Assembly (NCBI GenBank): GCA_900548875.1
Contig: URMA01000072.1
Coordinates: 1-15,629, forward strand
Source: an uncultured Porphyromonadaceae bacterium
Lineage (GTDB): Bacteria > Bacteroidota > Bacteroidia > Bacteroidales > Muribaculaceae
Direction: 5' to 3'
Length of the DNA: 15,629 nucleotides
The notes beneath the pieces were generated by a model. That model did no database searches, was not told where the DNA came from, and saw only the letters and a program-made list of their open reading frames with translations. Of this stretch, positions 1 to 6,940 are shown piece after piece (position 1 is the first letter of the stretch; each line of letters starts with the position of its first letter). The position numbers were made by a program, and so were the translations under genes.

Positions 1-852
1 TGCGGCAGCCGGCAGGAAACGACTGACGCGGAATCGGCTGAACCGACGGCAAAGGAACAACCGGCCGCCCAATTGGAGAAAAAGGACACTGTGGCAGATG
101 CCGTAACAGGAGCAACGGCAGTGGTCAATCCTCAGGCATTTAACGGTATAATCATTGTGCCGCCTCAAAAGAATGTCACGGTGACGATGACAATGGGCGG
201 AACTGTCAACAGCATGAACATGTTTCCCGGCGAATATGTGAAGAAAGGGCAGGTTATCGCTACGCTGAAAAACCCGGAATTCATATCTCTCCAGCAGGAA
301 TATCTGGATGCTTCCTCGCAGTTGGAATTTTTGGAGAAGGAGTTTGTGCGCCAGCAAAATCTTTCTTCTCAGGAGGCCGCTTCCCAAAAACGCCTGCAGC
401 AGAGCAAGGCGGAATATATGTCGATGAAAAGCAAGGTCGACGCTGCTGCCGCACAGTTGAAGCTGCTCGGTGTGAATGTGGCCCGCTTGAAGGATTCAGG
501 CATTTCGCCCTATTTGGAAATCAAGGCTCCTATCAGCGGATATGTGACGAACATGAACGGCAATGTCGGCAAGTATTTTAACGTGGGCGATCCCATCTGC
601 GATGTAATCGACAAGGGTGCGCTGCTGTTGGAACTTACGGCTTATGAAAAGGACCTTGACAAACTGAAAATCGGTGATGAATTCGATTTCCAGGTCAACG
701 GTGTATCTGGCAAGACATATAAGGCCACGCTTATGTCGATTGACCAAAGGGTCGACGACAAGAATCGTTCTGTGAAAATTTATCTCCGCATCAAGAATCC
801 GGGAAAAGATTTCCGACCGGGCATGTATGTGTATGCTGAGAAAATTAGGTAA
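1..852 (+). CDS. RND efflux periplasmic adaptor lipoprotein (CusB/HlyD-like), 5' truncated by window edge
   Basis: This is a membrane-fusion (adaptor) subunit that links an inner-membrane RND pump to a TolC-type outer-membrane channel. The frame is open from base 1, and its first codon is Cys followed by Gly-Ser-Arg. This fits the lipobox cysteine of a lipoprotein whose signal peptide lies just outside the window. An acidic, Ala/Glu/Pro-rich linker covers the first ~35 residues. It is followed by a barrel-sandwich (lipoyl-like) half with FPGEYVKKGQVIATL, an alpha-helical hairpin rich in Gln/Glu/Ala, the second lipoyl half (YLEIKAPISGYV) and a beta-barrel domain ending in FRPGMYVYAEKIR. A TTG at 73 would be an internal start and is not needed. 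The gene stops with TAA nine bases before a sensor kinase gene, so they are probably one operon; the pump and channel genes are expected upstream. Family assignment is firm; the pump substrate cannot be read. Confidence 0.9.
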   Translation, partial: CGSRQETTDAESAEPTAKEQPAAQLEKKDTVADAVTGATAVVNPQAFNGIIIVPPQKNVTVTMTMGGTVNSMNMFPGEYVKKGQVIATLKNPEFISLQQEYLDASSQLEFLEKEFVRQQNLSSQEAASQKRLQQSKAEYMSMKSKVDAAAAQLKLLGVNVARLKDSGISPYLEIKAPISGYVTNMNGNVGKYFNVGDPICDVIDKGALLLELTAYEKDLDKLKIGDEFDFQVNGVSGKTYKATLMSIDQRVDDKNRSVKIYLRIKNPGKDFRPGMYVYAEKIR

Positions 853-861
853 CTTTATTGC

Positions 862-1902
862 ATGAAAAGAGTTCTCTCCAATAAAGGTATACTGGTAGTG
901 AATGCCATCTCCATCATGGTGGCATTCCTTACCCATTTCCCTGAAGTCATTTCGCTGTTCAGTGGGGGAGTCGTGGATGTTGTTTTTCCCGGCCTCCATT
1001 GGGCGGAAGTGGCCAACGAAATGCTGTTCACCTATATTTCGCTGCTGTTGCTGTTTTTTGTCAATGAGTGGCTGTTCAGGTTCGGCAGTACCGTCAGGGA
1101 GATTGGCTGGCTGAAAGTGCTTTGCTCTTTTGTCGTCGTGTGGATATTGAGCAATCTGTTGGGGAAGGGATTTGTCTTTCTTCACCACCACTTCGGAATA
1201 CCGGCCATCGATGCCATGCTCCACCATTATTTGCATCCTTTCCGCGATTTTCTTATTTCTGTGGTGGTTACCGGCAGCAGTTTTCTTGCCTACCAGATCA
1301 GGCGGAACAACAAGATGGCACTCGAAAATCAGCAGTTGCGCACCGAGAATATTTCCAACCAGTATGAGGCACTGAAAAGTCAACTGAATCCGCACATGCT
1401 GTTCAATTCGCTGAATACGCTTTCCATGCTTATTCGCGAGTCGCCCGACAAGGCGCAAAGCTATCTTCAGGAACTGTCGCGCGTGTTGCGCTATACGTTG
1501 CAGGACAATGAACTGCATCTGATTTCCCTGCGGGCGGAATTGGACTTCGTAGAGTCGTACATTTATCTGTTGAAGATGCGTTATGAAGACAATCTGGTGT
1601 TCCACATCAATGTTCCCGCGGAGATGATGAGCCGCAAGGTGCCGCCGATGGCCGTGCAGATGCTGGTGGAAAATGCCGTCAAGCATAACGAGATAAGCCG
1701 GAGAAAGACGTTGGAGGTCGATATCTTTGTTGAAGAGGACATGCTGGTGGTGGAAAATGCCTTGCAGCCCAAACTGACGGGCAGCACGGGAACGAAGGTT
1801 GGACTGGACAATCTGTCGAAGCGCTACCGCCTGCTGCATCAGAAGGATGTGGTTGTGATGGAGGAGAATGGTAAATTTATTGTAAAGATTCCGTTAGTAT
1901 GA
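862..1902 (+). CDS. LytS/YehU-type membrane sensor histidine kinase
   Basis: This is a 346-residue sensor kinase of the His_kinase (PF06580) family. About four hydrophobic segments (near residues 10-30, 50-70, 82-100 and 128-145) make up a membrane sensor with no obvious large periplasmic domain. A short coiled coil leads into the phospho-acceptor motif around His178, which reads NPHMLFNSLN where the family usually has NPHFLFN. The ATP-binding N-box is at residues ~269-274 (VENAVKHN), and the protein ends with a short GLDN glycine box. The stop codon overlaps the next ATG by four bases (ATGA), so kinase and response regulator are translationally coupled. The upstream adaptor gene suggests that the pair responds to a compound handled by the efflux pump. 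That link is inferred from context only. Confidence 0.9.
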   Translation: MKRVLSNKGILVVNAISIMVAFLTHFPEVISLFSGGVVDVVFPGLHWAEVANEMLFTYISLLLLFFVNEWLFRFGSTVREIGWLKVLCSFVVVWILSNLLGKGFVFLHHHFGIPAIDAMLHHYLHPFRDFLISVVVTGSSFLAYQIRRNNKMALENQQLRTENISNQYEALKSQLNPHMLFNSLNTLSMLIRESPDKAQSYLQELSRVLRYTLQDNELHLISLRAELDFVESYIYLLKMRYEDNLVFHINVPAEMMSRKVPPMAVQMLVENAVKHNEISRRKTLEVDIFVEEDMLVVENALQPKLTGSTGTKVGLDNLSKRYRLLHQKDVVVMEENGKFIVKIPLV

Positions 1903-2657
1903 AGACGCTGATTATTGAAGATGAAAATGCGGCGCTGCGCAACCTGAAGGCGGTGATAGCCGAAGTGCCTGCCGATATTGAGATTGTGGGGGAAACTGAC
2001 AGTATCGTTGATTCGATTGCATGGCTGAAGGAAAATGAGGAACCCGACCTTGTGTTTATGGACATTCATCTTGCCGACGGTTCGGCTTTTGAAATTTTTG
2101 AACACGTCGACATCCATTGTCCCATCATTTTTACCACGGCCTACGACGAATATGCCTTGAAGGCATTCAACGTCCATAGCATAGCTTATCTGCTGAAGCC
2201 GATTAGCAGTGCCGACTTGAAAAGGGCACTTGACAAGCTTGCTACGCTTTGCGGACCGCGGACCGCGAAACCGTCGACCGACTTGGCCGGAATATTGCGG
2301 GAATTGAAGCGCGAGGAAAGCTATAAGACACATTTCCTGATACCTGTCAAGGGCGACAAGCTGATGCCGGTTTCCGTCAGTTCCATTCTGTTTTTCTATA
2401 TCGCCGACGGAATGGTAAAAGCCGTGAACGAGAATCATGAGGAGTACGTGTTTCCTCAGTCGCTCGACGAATTGTCGGAGCTGTTGAATCCGAAGGAATT
2501 CTTTCGTGCGAACCGCCAGTATCTGTTGTCGAAAAAGGCAATCAAGGACATCAGTTTGTGGTTCAACGGACGTTTGGCTGTCAATTTGTGTGTCCCGGGC
2601 ATGGAACGTGTAATTATCAGCAAGGCAAAAGTGGGAGAATTCAAAGACTGGTTTTAG
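1899..2657 (+). CDS. LytTR-family response regulator
   Basis: This 252-residue response regulator is the partner of the kinase immediately upstream. The receiver domain covers residues ~1-120, with the acidic pocket IIEDE at the N-terminus, the phosphorylated Asp55 in VFMDIHL, the Thr/Ser position in IFTTAYDEYA and the conserved Lys in LLKPIS. After a linker, residues ~145-250 form a LytTR DNA-binding domain (FFRANRQYLL and ISLWFNGRL are typical). The start ATG overlaps the kinase stop codon. It probably regulates the efflux operon it belongs to, as is usual for LytS/LytTR pairs next to CusB-like genes, but no target sites were identified in the window. A terminator follows the stop codon. 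Confidence 0.92.
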   Translation: MKTLIIEDENAALRNLKAVIAEVPADIEIVGETDSIVDSIAWLKENEEPDLVFMDIHLADGSAFEIFEHVDIHCPIIFTTAYDEYALKAFNVHSIAYLLKPISSADLKRALDKLATLCGPRTAKPSTDLAGILRELKREESYKTHFLIPVKGDKLMPVSVSSILFFYIADGMVKAVNENHEEYVFPQSLDELSELLNPKEFFRANRQYLLSKKAIKDISLWFNGRLAVNLCVPGMERVIISKAKVGEFKDWF

Positions 2658-2682
2658 AAAACGTGAATGTATAAAAGCAACA

Positions 2683-2723
2683 GGGCAGCTTGCGCCGTTA
2701 GGGGCGGAGGCTGCCTTTGTTTT
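2683..2723 (+). terminator. Rho-independent terminator after the efflux/two-component operon
   Basis: A perfect 6-bp stem, GGCAGC (2684-2689) with GCTGCC (2710-2715), has inner pairing CGCC/GGCG and is followed by TTTGTTTT. It lies 26 bases after the response-regulator stop and 13 bases before the end of the convergent DUF1810 gene. The reverse strand leaves the stem into a moderately T-rich stretch, so it may serve both genes. Confidence 0.8.
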
Positions 2724-2735
2724 GTAGAAGGGCTT

Positions 2736-3161
2736 TTACTGACGAAGCCGCTTGAGGGTGTTGGAGTCTCTTCGTCCGTCGTATAGCAGGCGGAGTGCTT
2801 CCGCAAAAATGTCGTCGGGCGCGACGGCATCGAACAGCGTCAGGCTTGAAAACACTTTCAGTGCATCGATGTTGCCCAACAGGCGGACGGCCCCGATATC
2901 TTTCTGTCCGACAAGAATCTGGCAGGCATTCCGCAACCGTGGCCCGAGAATTTCATGTTGCAGATAGGCCTCGGCTTCTTCTTTCCCGGAAATGCCGTAG
3001 AAAGTGGAGTTGTAGCTGAATCCGAGTCCTTTGAGCTGTGGAAAGACGTACCATATCCAGTGGCTTCTTTTCCGTCCGTTTTTCAGTTCTGCCATTGCCA
3101 GTTCGTAGGTGTCGCCGTCGTCTTGTGCATCGACAAACCGTTGTAAATTGAATTTATCCAT
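2736..3161 (-). CDS. DUF1810 family protein
   Basis: This 141-residue cytosolic protein has the full DUF1810 signature: RFVDAQ near residue 8, then GRKRSHWIWYVFPQLKGLG at ~29-47, the EAEAYLQHEILGPRL segment, and NIDALKVFSSLTLF further on. Length matches the family (about 140 residues) and no signal peptide or membrane segment is visible. The biochemical function of the family is not established as far as I know. The gene is convergent with the two-component operon and shares its terminator region. A TATATTTG promoter element lies about 24 bases upstream of the ATG on the minus strand. Nothing connects it functionally to the peptide island. Confidence 0.88.
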   Translation of the reverse strand: MDKFNLQRFVDAQDDGDTYELAMAELKNGRKRSHWIWYVFPQLKGLGFSYNSTFYGISGKEEAEAYLQHEILGPRLRNACQILVGQKDIGAVRLLGNIDALKVFSSLTLFDAVAPDDIFAEALRLLYDGRRDSNTLKRLRQ

Positions 3162-3175
3162 GGCGTATGATTTTG

Positions 3176-3345
3176 TATTTTGTCCAAATATAGGAAAAGG
3201 TGAGCGGAGAATAAAATATCGAAACTTGTTTCAGATATATTTTATCCCGAGCCGTATCCTATATTATCCAAATATACGGAAAGGTGAGGGCAAAAGGTCA
3301 AGTTTGCTTGGGCATTTTTATATTATTCAAATATGCAAAAATTTC
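3176..3345. repeat. Three degenerate direct repeats carrying a promoter-like core
   Basis: A block built around TCCAAATATA occurs three times: near 3183-3206 (CCAAATATAGGAAAAGGTGAG), 3261-3290 (ATTATCCAAATATACGGAAA followed by GGTGAG), and 3320-3342 (ATTATTCAAATATGCAAAAA). Copies 1 and 2 share the downstream GGAAA-GGTGAG; copies 2 and 3 share the upstream TATATTAT. The first two contain the reverse complement of TATATTTG, so they may be duplicated minus-strand promoter units of the DUF1810 gene. The 280-bp gap between the DUF1810 gene and the NUDIX remnant otherwise shows only the NUDIX promoter. Confidence 0.5.
3185..3192 (-). promoter_or_regulatory. Putative -7 promoter element for the DUF1810 gene
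   Basis: On the minus strand this octamer reads TATATTTG, an exact match to the Bacteroidota -7 consensus TAnnTTTG. It would place transcription start about 15-18 bases before the ATG at 3161. No clean -33 TTG is seen at the expected spacing. A second exact copy (3269-3276) lies in the next upstream repeat. Confidence 0.5.
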
Positions 3346-3410
3346 CGATTGGACCGATTTGGACCATCGGAAAAGTGTTGGGAAATAAGAGTAAATCCCG
3401 GTTTCTGCGT

Positions 3411-3418
3411 TACATTTG
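3411..3418 (+). promoter_or_regulatory. Putative -7 element of the former NUDIX gene
   Basis: TACATTTG matches the Bacteroidota consensus TAnnTTTG exactly and sits 22 bases before the ATG of the NUDIX remnant. No TTG at the usual 19-21 base distance was found, so the -33 box is weak or absent. The element would still drive transcription into the left edge of the island. Confidence 0.45.
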
Positions 3419-3440
3419 CATTGAAATATATAGAGAGACG

Positions 3441-3519
3441 ATGAAACGCATTGAAGTTGTGGCGGCGGTGATTCGCCGCGACGGAAAATATTTTGCCACG
3501 CAGCGCGGCTATGGCAAGT
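3441..3519 (+). pseudogene. 5' remnant of a MutT-like NUDIX hydrolase gene
   Basis: From the ATG the frame encodes MKRIEVVAAVIRRDGKYFAT and then QRGYG, the characteristic N-terminus of small MutT-like (deoxy)nucleoside triphosphate pyrophosphohydrolases. Similarity stops after about 25-26 residues. The frame continues with unrelated residues to a stop at 3609-3611. The expected KDGWEFPGGK region and the Nudix box (GX5EX7REUXEEXGU) are absent. The matching C-terminal half is found at 14155-14322, on the far side of the peptide gene island. The two parts together account for about 80 of ~135 residues, so the enzyme cannot be functional. Confidence 0.82.
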
Positions 3520-3675
3520 TAAATCCCAATCGGTCATTGATCGCCCATTATGAATTTACTTTTGATTGCGTGTTTTTATGGGTTCTTTGGCTCTCTTCCG
3601 TACTGTCCTAGACATCTTGCTTCCTGTTTTTTCCTTGATGTGGCTTGCTAAATCTTTGATAAAAACAGAAGGAAA
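3520..3675 (-). mobile_element. Possible remnant of a mobile element (basic C-terminal tail on minus strand)
   Basis: Directly after the NUDIX break the minus strand carries a short frame (3556-3675) that ends ...SKMSRTVRKRAKEPIKTRNQK and stops 36 bases from the break. It opens after a stop codon, so only a 3' remnant could be present. The Lys/Arg-rich tail followed by a short non-coding end abutting disrupted host sequence is the layout expected of an insertion-sequence end. I did not recognise a specific transposase, and no terminal inverted repeat or target duplication was found. It may be chance coding in AT-rich DNA. Confidence 0.25.
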
Positions 3676-3963
3676 TCAACCAGTCAACAATATGGAATCT
3701 GTATGCAGTCTGTTGACGATTGGAGGGTAAATTTGCGCTTTAGAACACATAAAAAGGCACGTGGTGGTGACATTCCGTTGAATTGGCATAAATACATATA
3801 GATAAACTTTTTGACCGGATAAATGTAAATATGTGTTAAATAGTCGTTAATTCTGCAGCATCGTATTGTGGATATGAAGTAAAATATTAAATTTGCAAAT
3901 AAGCTGATATCTGAAAATACATTTGATGTTAGTGTTGCGAAAATTAACCTTATATATAAAATC
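3676..3963 (+). other. Upstream region of the biosynthetic operon
   Basis: This 288-bp AT-rich stretch has no convincing gene. It holds the candidate promoters listed separately and a 7-bp inverted repeat (GTCAACA at 3683-3689, TGTTGAC at 3711-3717) that could be a regulator site. No regulatory gene is present within the island, so control must come from outside or be constitutive. Confidence 0.4.
3866..3925 (+). promoter_or_regulatory. Two overlapping candidate promoters of the peptide operon
   Basis: The first is TTG (3866-3868), 19 bases, TAAATTTG (3888-3895). The second is TTTG (3892-3895), 22 bases, TACATTTG (3918-3925). Both -7 boxes are exact matches to the Bacteroidota TAnnTTTG consensus; the -33 box of the second overlaps the -7 box of the first. 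Transcription would begin about 30-60 bases before the first island gene at 3964. Assignment is by motif only. Confidence 0.5.
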
Positions 3964-5553
3964 ATGAGTTCTCCATTTAGGACAAAAGAAGAATTTTGGA
4001 AAAATTTTGATTTAAGTGTGGTAATTCCATTTTATAAGAAAATGCGGGAATTCCGTAAAGTCTTTCCCTTAAATCATAAATACTTTCAACGTAATGGCAT
4101 AGAAGTCGTCATAGTGCTTGACACACCTCTCGAACAAGATGAATTGATTGAGTTTGTCAAGGATTATCCTTTTGTGAATTGGCGTATCGTGTTGAACGAC
4201 AAACCTCATGAATGGCGTAATCCGGCAAAGCCGTTGAATGTTGGCATTCGTCATGCCACGAAAAAATATGTTATGGTCTGTTCTCCAGAGTCGGAAATGT
4301 TGACAGACGTGATTGGCATTCTTCGGAAAACCTTTGAGGATTATTCTGATTTTCCTCATTATGCAATCGGTCGTGTTTGTTTTGTTAACGATGAGGTCGT
4401 AACCCAAGATAATTTTGATGTTTTCCGTCCAATTCCTTTCGGAAGTATTATGGTAGAAAAAAAATACCTTGAACAAATTCATGGCTATGATGAGACATTC
4501 TCAAAATGGGGTGGAGATGACAATAATTTGCGGGCAAGGCTTGACATGTTGGGCATCGGTGAACTTTATGTTAATGAAGCTATGATGGTGCATCGTGAGG
4601 ATGGCGATAAGGTGAAGCCGCGCCGGGACATACCTTTTGAAAAAACTCCCAATGATGTGATGCGGCATTATTTCTTTCCCGATACTGCTGTTGTCAATGG
4701 GGGCAATTGGGGGTGTGATTTTGAAAACGTTATTTATGATTGGCGGCATAACTGTTTTTCCAAAGAATTGCTTTTGCGATATTTGAAGAATAAGGATTTT
4801 GTCCGTTATGAAATATTTAGTGATTTGAAATTCCCATGCCCATTATTGTTGCTTGTGCAAAGCTATAATGAACATGAACGAATTGTGCATTTTTTGGAAA
4901 AAGCATCCCCGCTATTCGACGGTATTATTCTTCTCGATGATGAAAGTGGGGATGGAACTTATGATATTGCTTTAGATAAAAAACTATTGTTTAAGGTTCA
5001 GAAGAAACGTCGGGAATTCAATGATTTGGAAAATAGGAACCTATTGATGGATCTGTCGTCATTTGTGGATTTTGAATTGGCAGTATTTCTGGATGTTGAT
5101 GAGGAATTTGATTCCCGATTCTGTGATTTGCATTCTTATCTGACGGATAAAGATACGAATACTTATTTTGTTCCTTATATTCATTTGTGGAATAGCGAAG
5201 ATACTTATAATGCTGAATATCCAAGTTCTGTCGGAGGAATTTGTTTGCGATGCAAGATGTTTCGCAATATGGGACATGCTGAAATTTTCTCGGATAGGGG
5301 AAAACTCCATTTTCATCAAGTTCCGGCAATGGGGCGTACAAGAATTGCCGATAATTTGCTGATAAAGCATTATGGATTGATTTCACTTGAATGCCGTAAC
5401 ACTAAGTATGATTTTTATAAAAAGGAGGATACAGAACATTCCCAGTGCAGTTACGAGCATTTCAAGTCGGATCCGGTATTAAAAAGAGTCAGAGATTTGA
5501 CATCCGGAGAGTTGTATAAATTGTCTAATAATTTCAAACGTAGTTGTTTATGA
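3964..5553 (+). CDS. Two-domain GT-A glycosyltransferase
   Basis: This 529-residue protein appears to hold two glycosyltransferase domains. The N-terminal one (residues ~15-215) begins LSVVIPFYKK and contains PLNVGIRHATKKYVMVCSPE, in which the usual DxD is replaced by SPESE (~107-111). It ends with GYDETFSKWGGDDNNLRARL (~174-193), resembling the galactosyltransferase C-terminal (PF02709) motif WGGEDDD. The second (residues ~291-400) is GT2-like: LLVQSYNE, DDESGDGT (~325-332) and a DxD-type FLDVDEEFD (~375-383). No membrane segments are seen, so it is probably cytosolic and acts on the peptide or an activated sugar acceptor. It is the first gene after the candidate promoters, and its stop overlaps the next start by ATGA. 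Sugar donor and acceptor cannot be read; peptide glycosylation is inferred from the neighbouring precursor. Confidence 0.78.
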   Translation: MSSPFRTKEEFWKNFDLSVVIPFYKKMREFRKVFPLNHKYFQRNGIEVVIVLDTPLEQDELIEFVKDYPFVNWRIVLNDKPHEWRNPAKPLNVGIRHATKKYVMVCSPESEMLTDVIGILRKTFEDYSDFPHYAIGRVCFVNDEVVTQDNFDVFRPIPFGSIMVEKKYLEQIHGYDETFSKWGGDDNNLRARLDMLGIGELYVNEAMMVHREDGDKVKPRRDIPFEKTPNDVMRHYFFPDTAVVNGGNWGCDFENVIYDWRHNCFSKELLLRYLKNKDFVRYEIFSDLKFPCPLLLLVQSYNEHERIVHFLEKASPLFDGIILLDDESGDGTYDIALDKKLLFKVQKKRREFNDLENRNLLMDLSSFVDFELAVFLDVDEEFDSRFCDLHSYLTDKDTNTYFVPYIHLWNSEDTYNAEYPSSVGGICLRCKMFRNMGHAEIFSDRGKLHFHQVPAMGRTRIADNLLIKHYGLISLECRNTKYDFYKKEDTEHSQCSYEHFKSDPVLKRVRDLTSGELYKLSNNFKRSCL

Positions 5554-6677
5554 AAATAGAAATAATAAAGGCTTACGCTGGTTCTCCCAAATATGACATC
5601 CTTTATTCTACTTTTTGGAAGATGTTTTCGCAAAAAGGAATACATGTGGTGAATTCCGGTGAATGTCCTGATTGTCGCTTGGTTTTAGGCAATCGGATTG
5701 AATCTGCATTACAGGAACTTTCAAGGGACGGTATTCCTTGTATCAGAACTGTTTTCCGTTCGGATATAGCTATGAATTTTGCCATTGATGAATCTATGGT
5801 CGACTTTACTTTTATTGTTAAAGATTTGGATATAAATATTTTGTGCCCATATCGTCAGACTACAGCTGAAATACCCGTACCTTTTATCTTTGACGATATT
5901 GAAGAACAGACTGATACTGAATATGCTTATGATATTTATGTAAATACGGGTGAGTTCCTTTATTCAGATAGTGCTTTGTTTAAGATTCTGCGGACGTTAA
6001 ATCGTTTTACACGTTACAAGATAGATGTCTGTACACGAAATGAAAATTTGAAAGCTATTGTTAACGGAAATATAACTTTGTCTGACAGCTCGTCCGATAT
6101 AGAGGAGCATGTAAGGCGTAGTCGCATTGTCATTGGTTCCGGTTATGCTGTATTATATGCTTTAAAATATCACAAGCCGTTTGTGGTCGTTGGGGAACGT
6201 GGTTATGGTGGTATTCCGAAAGACGTGAATATTCTTACCTTCTATCATGTTTTTTTCCAAGGTTGTATCGGTGGACGACTGGATGGGCCCTTGCCGGAGA
6301 ATCTTGTAAGTGAGGATGTGAATAATTTAATGTCGTCACAGTTTGATTTTAGCTTGTTGCGGGAAAAAGTGTCCGGTTGTGTTTCCGATGTATGTGACAG
6401 AATTGCAGATTGCATAGAAAAAATAGTTGCCGACAGCCGGAACATTTCGTTGCCGTTGCAATTTAATACTGACTATACTGTTATAGAAGGGAATGGGAAG
6501 TATTGGTTGCTGAACCGTTTTACTCGTTTCATTATATCTCGATTAGAAAAAAACGAAGTCGAAATTATCAATGAATTTTTGCAACCGCAGTGTTGCCTCT
6601 ATGATGAATTGTCAGATGAAAAGAAAAAGGTTGTTCAGAGATTTGTATTGGAGAAAATATTGATAAAGAGAAGGTGA
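5550..6677 (+). CDS. Putative GT-B-like enzyme with PqqD/RRE-like C-terminus
   Basis: I do not recognise this 375-residue protein with certainty. The ATG at 5550 overlaps the upstream stop (ATGA), a better start than the TTG at 5544. Alternating beta/alpha patterns and the segment RSRIVIGSGYAVLYALKYHK followed by PFVVVGERGYGG (~residues 190-221) resemble the donor-binding half of GT-B glycosyltransferases or UDP-GlcNAc 2-epimerase folds. The last ~70 residues (YTVIEGNGKYWLLNRFTRFI... to FVLEKILIKRR) resemble PqqD-type RiPP recognition elements in layout: short strands with a W-L-L core, then helices ending in a Leu-rich L-x-x-x-I-L-I motif. If so, this domain would bind the leader of the peptide encoded 50 bases downstream and deliver it to the transferase. 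GT-B and RRE assignments are both by eye; a non-catalytic partner protein is the alternative. Confidence 0.5.
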   Translation: MKIEIIKAYAGSPKYDILYSTFWKMFSQKGIHVVNSGECPDCRLVLGNRIESALQELSRDGIPCIRTVFRSDIAMNFAIDESMVDFTFIVKDLDINILCPYRQTTAEIPVPFIFDDIEEQTDTEYAYDIYVNTGEFLYSDSALFKILRTLNRFTRYKIDVCTRNENLKAIVNGNITLSDSSSDIEEHVRRSRIVIGSGYAVLYALKYHKPFVVVGERGYGGIPKDVNILTFYHVFFQGCIGGRLDGPLPENLVSEDVNNLMSSQFDFSLLREKVSGCVSDVCDRIADCIEKIVADSRNISLPLQFNTDYTVIEGNGKYWLLNRFTRFIISRLEKNEVEIINEFLQPQCCLYDELSDEKKKVVQRFVLEKILIKRR

Positions 6678-6727
6678 ACAATCCTTCTTATTGGATATTT
6701 AATTATTAACTTCAAATTTTATTTTTA

Positions 6728-6931
6728 ATGAAACAAGATTTAGTTTTAAAAGACTTTGTTGAAAGTCTGGAAATGACAGTATTGGAAGAGGAAGATGCCA
6801 TTTTGTTGGATGGTATGGTGGGAACAAGTAATGGTCCTAACCGTCTTTGTAATACTGATAAAAATTGTGGAGATACTTGCATAGATAATTGCCATGGTGG
6901 AAATTGTGTAGCAGGATGTGGTAAACAGTAA
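6728..6931 (+). CDS. Six-cysteine RiPP precursor peptide
   Basis: This 67-residue peptide looks like a ribosomal natural-product precursor. Residues 1-30 form an acidic, helix-prone leader (MKQDLVLKDF, then LEEEDAILLDGM at 19-30). The rest is a Gly/Asn/Cys-rich core with six cysteines at 41, 47, 51, 55, 60 and 64 (spacing x5, x3, x3, x4, x3) and no aromatic residues. The leader end resembles the double-glycine consensus (Leu at -12, Leu at -4), but the cleavage pair would be Gly29-Met30 instead of Gly-Gly; Gly32 is another possible P1. The core offers Thr33, Ser34, Thr43, Thr50 and the cysteines as glycosylation or crosslink sites. It sits between glycosyltransferase genes and the radical-SAM gene. 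Its role as substrate is inferred from context, but few alternatives fit. A secreted six-Cys toxin without modification is possible. Confidence 0.85.
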   Translation: MKQDLVLKDFVESLEMTVLEEEDAILLDGMVGTSNGPNRLCNTDKNCGDTCIDNCHGGNCVAGCGKQ

Positions 6932-6940
6932 GTTGAAATT

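Noticed and set aside
496..1839. Very long open frame on the minus strand opposite the adaptor and kinase genes
   Set aside because: The translation is rich in His/Gln/Arg and shows no domain; the plus strand has clear adaptor and kinase motifs and an ATGA-coupled operon. It is a G+C-driven shadow frame.
3550..3651. 33-codon plus-strand frame MNLLLIACFYGFFGSLPYCP...
   Set aside because: It overlaps the more protein-like basic minus-strand tail and has no supporting context; probably chance.
3692..3730. Tiny frame MESVCSLLTIGG ending in Gly-Gly
   Set aside because: Only twelve codons with nothing after the Gly-Gly; a leader without a core is not useful. Considered chance.
6728..6931. The six-Cys peptide as a SCIFF-type precursor or a metallothionein
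   Set aside because: SCIFF peptides are highly conserved clostridial sequences with a different cysteine layout, and metallothioneins do not have an acidic leader next to a C39 exporter and SPASM enzyme.
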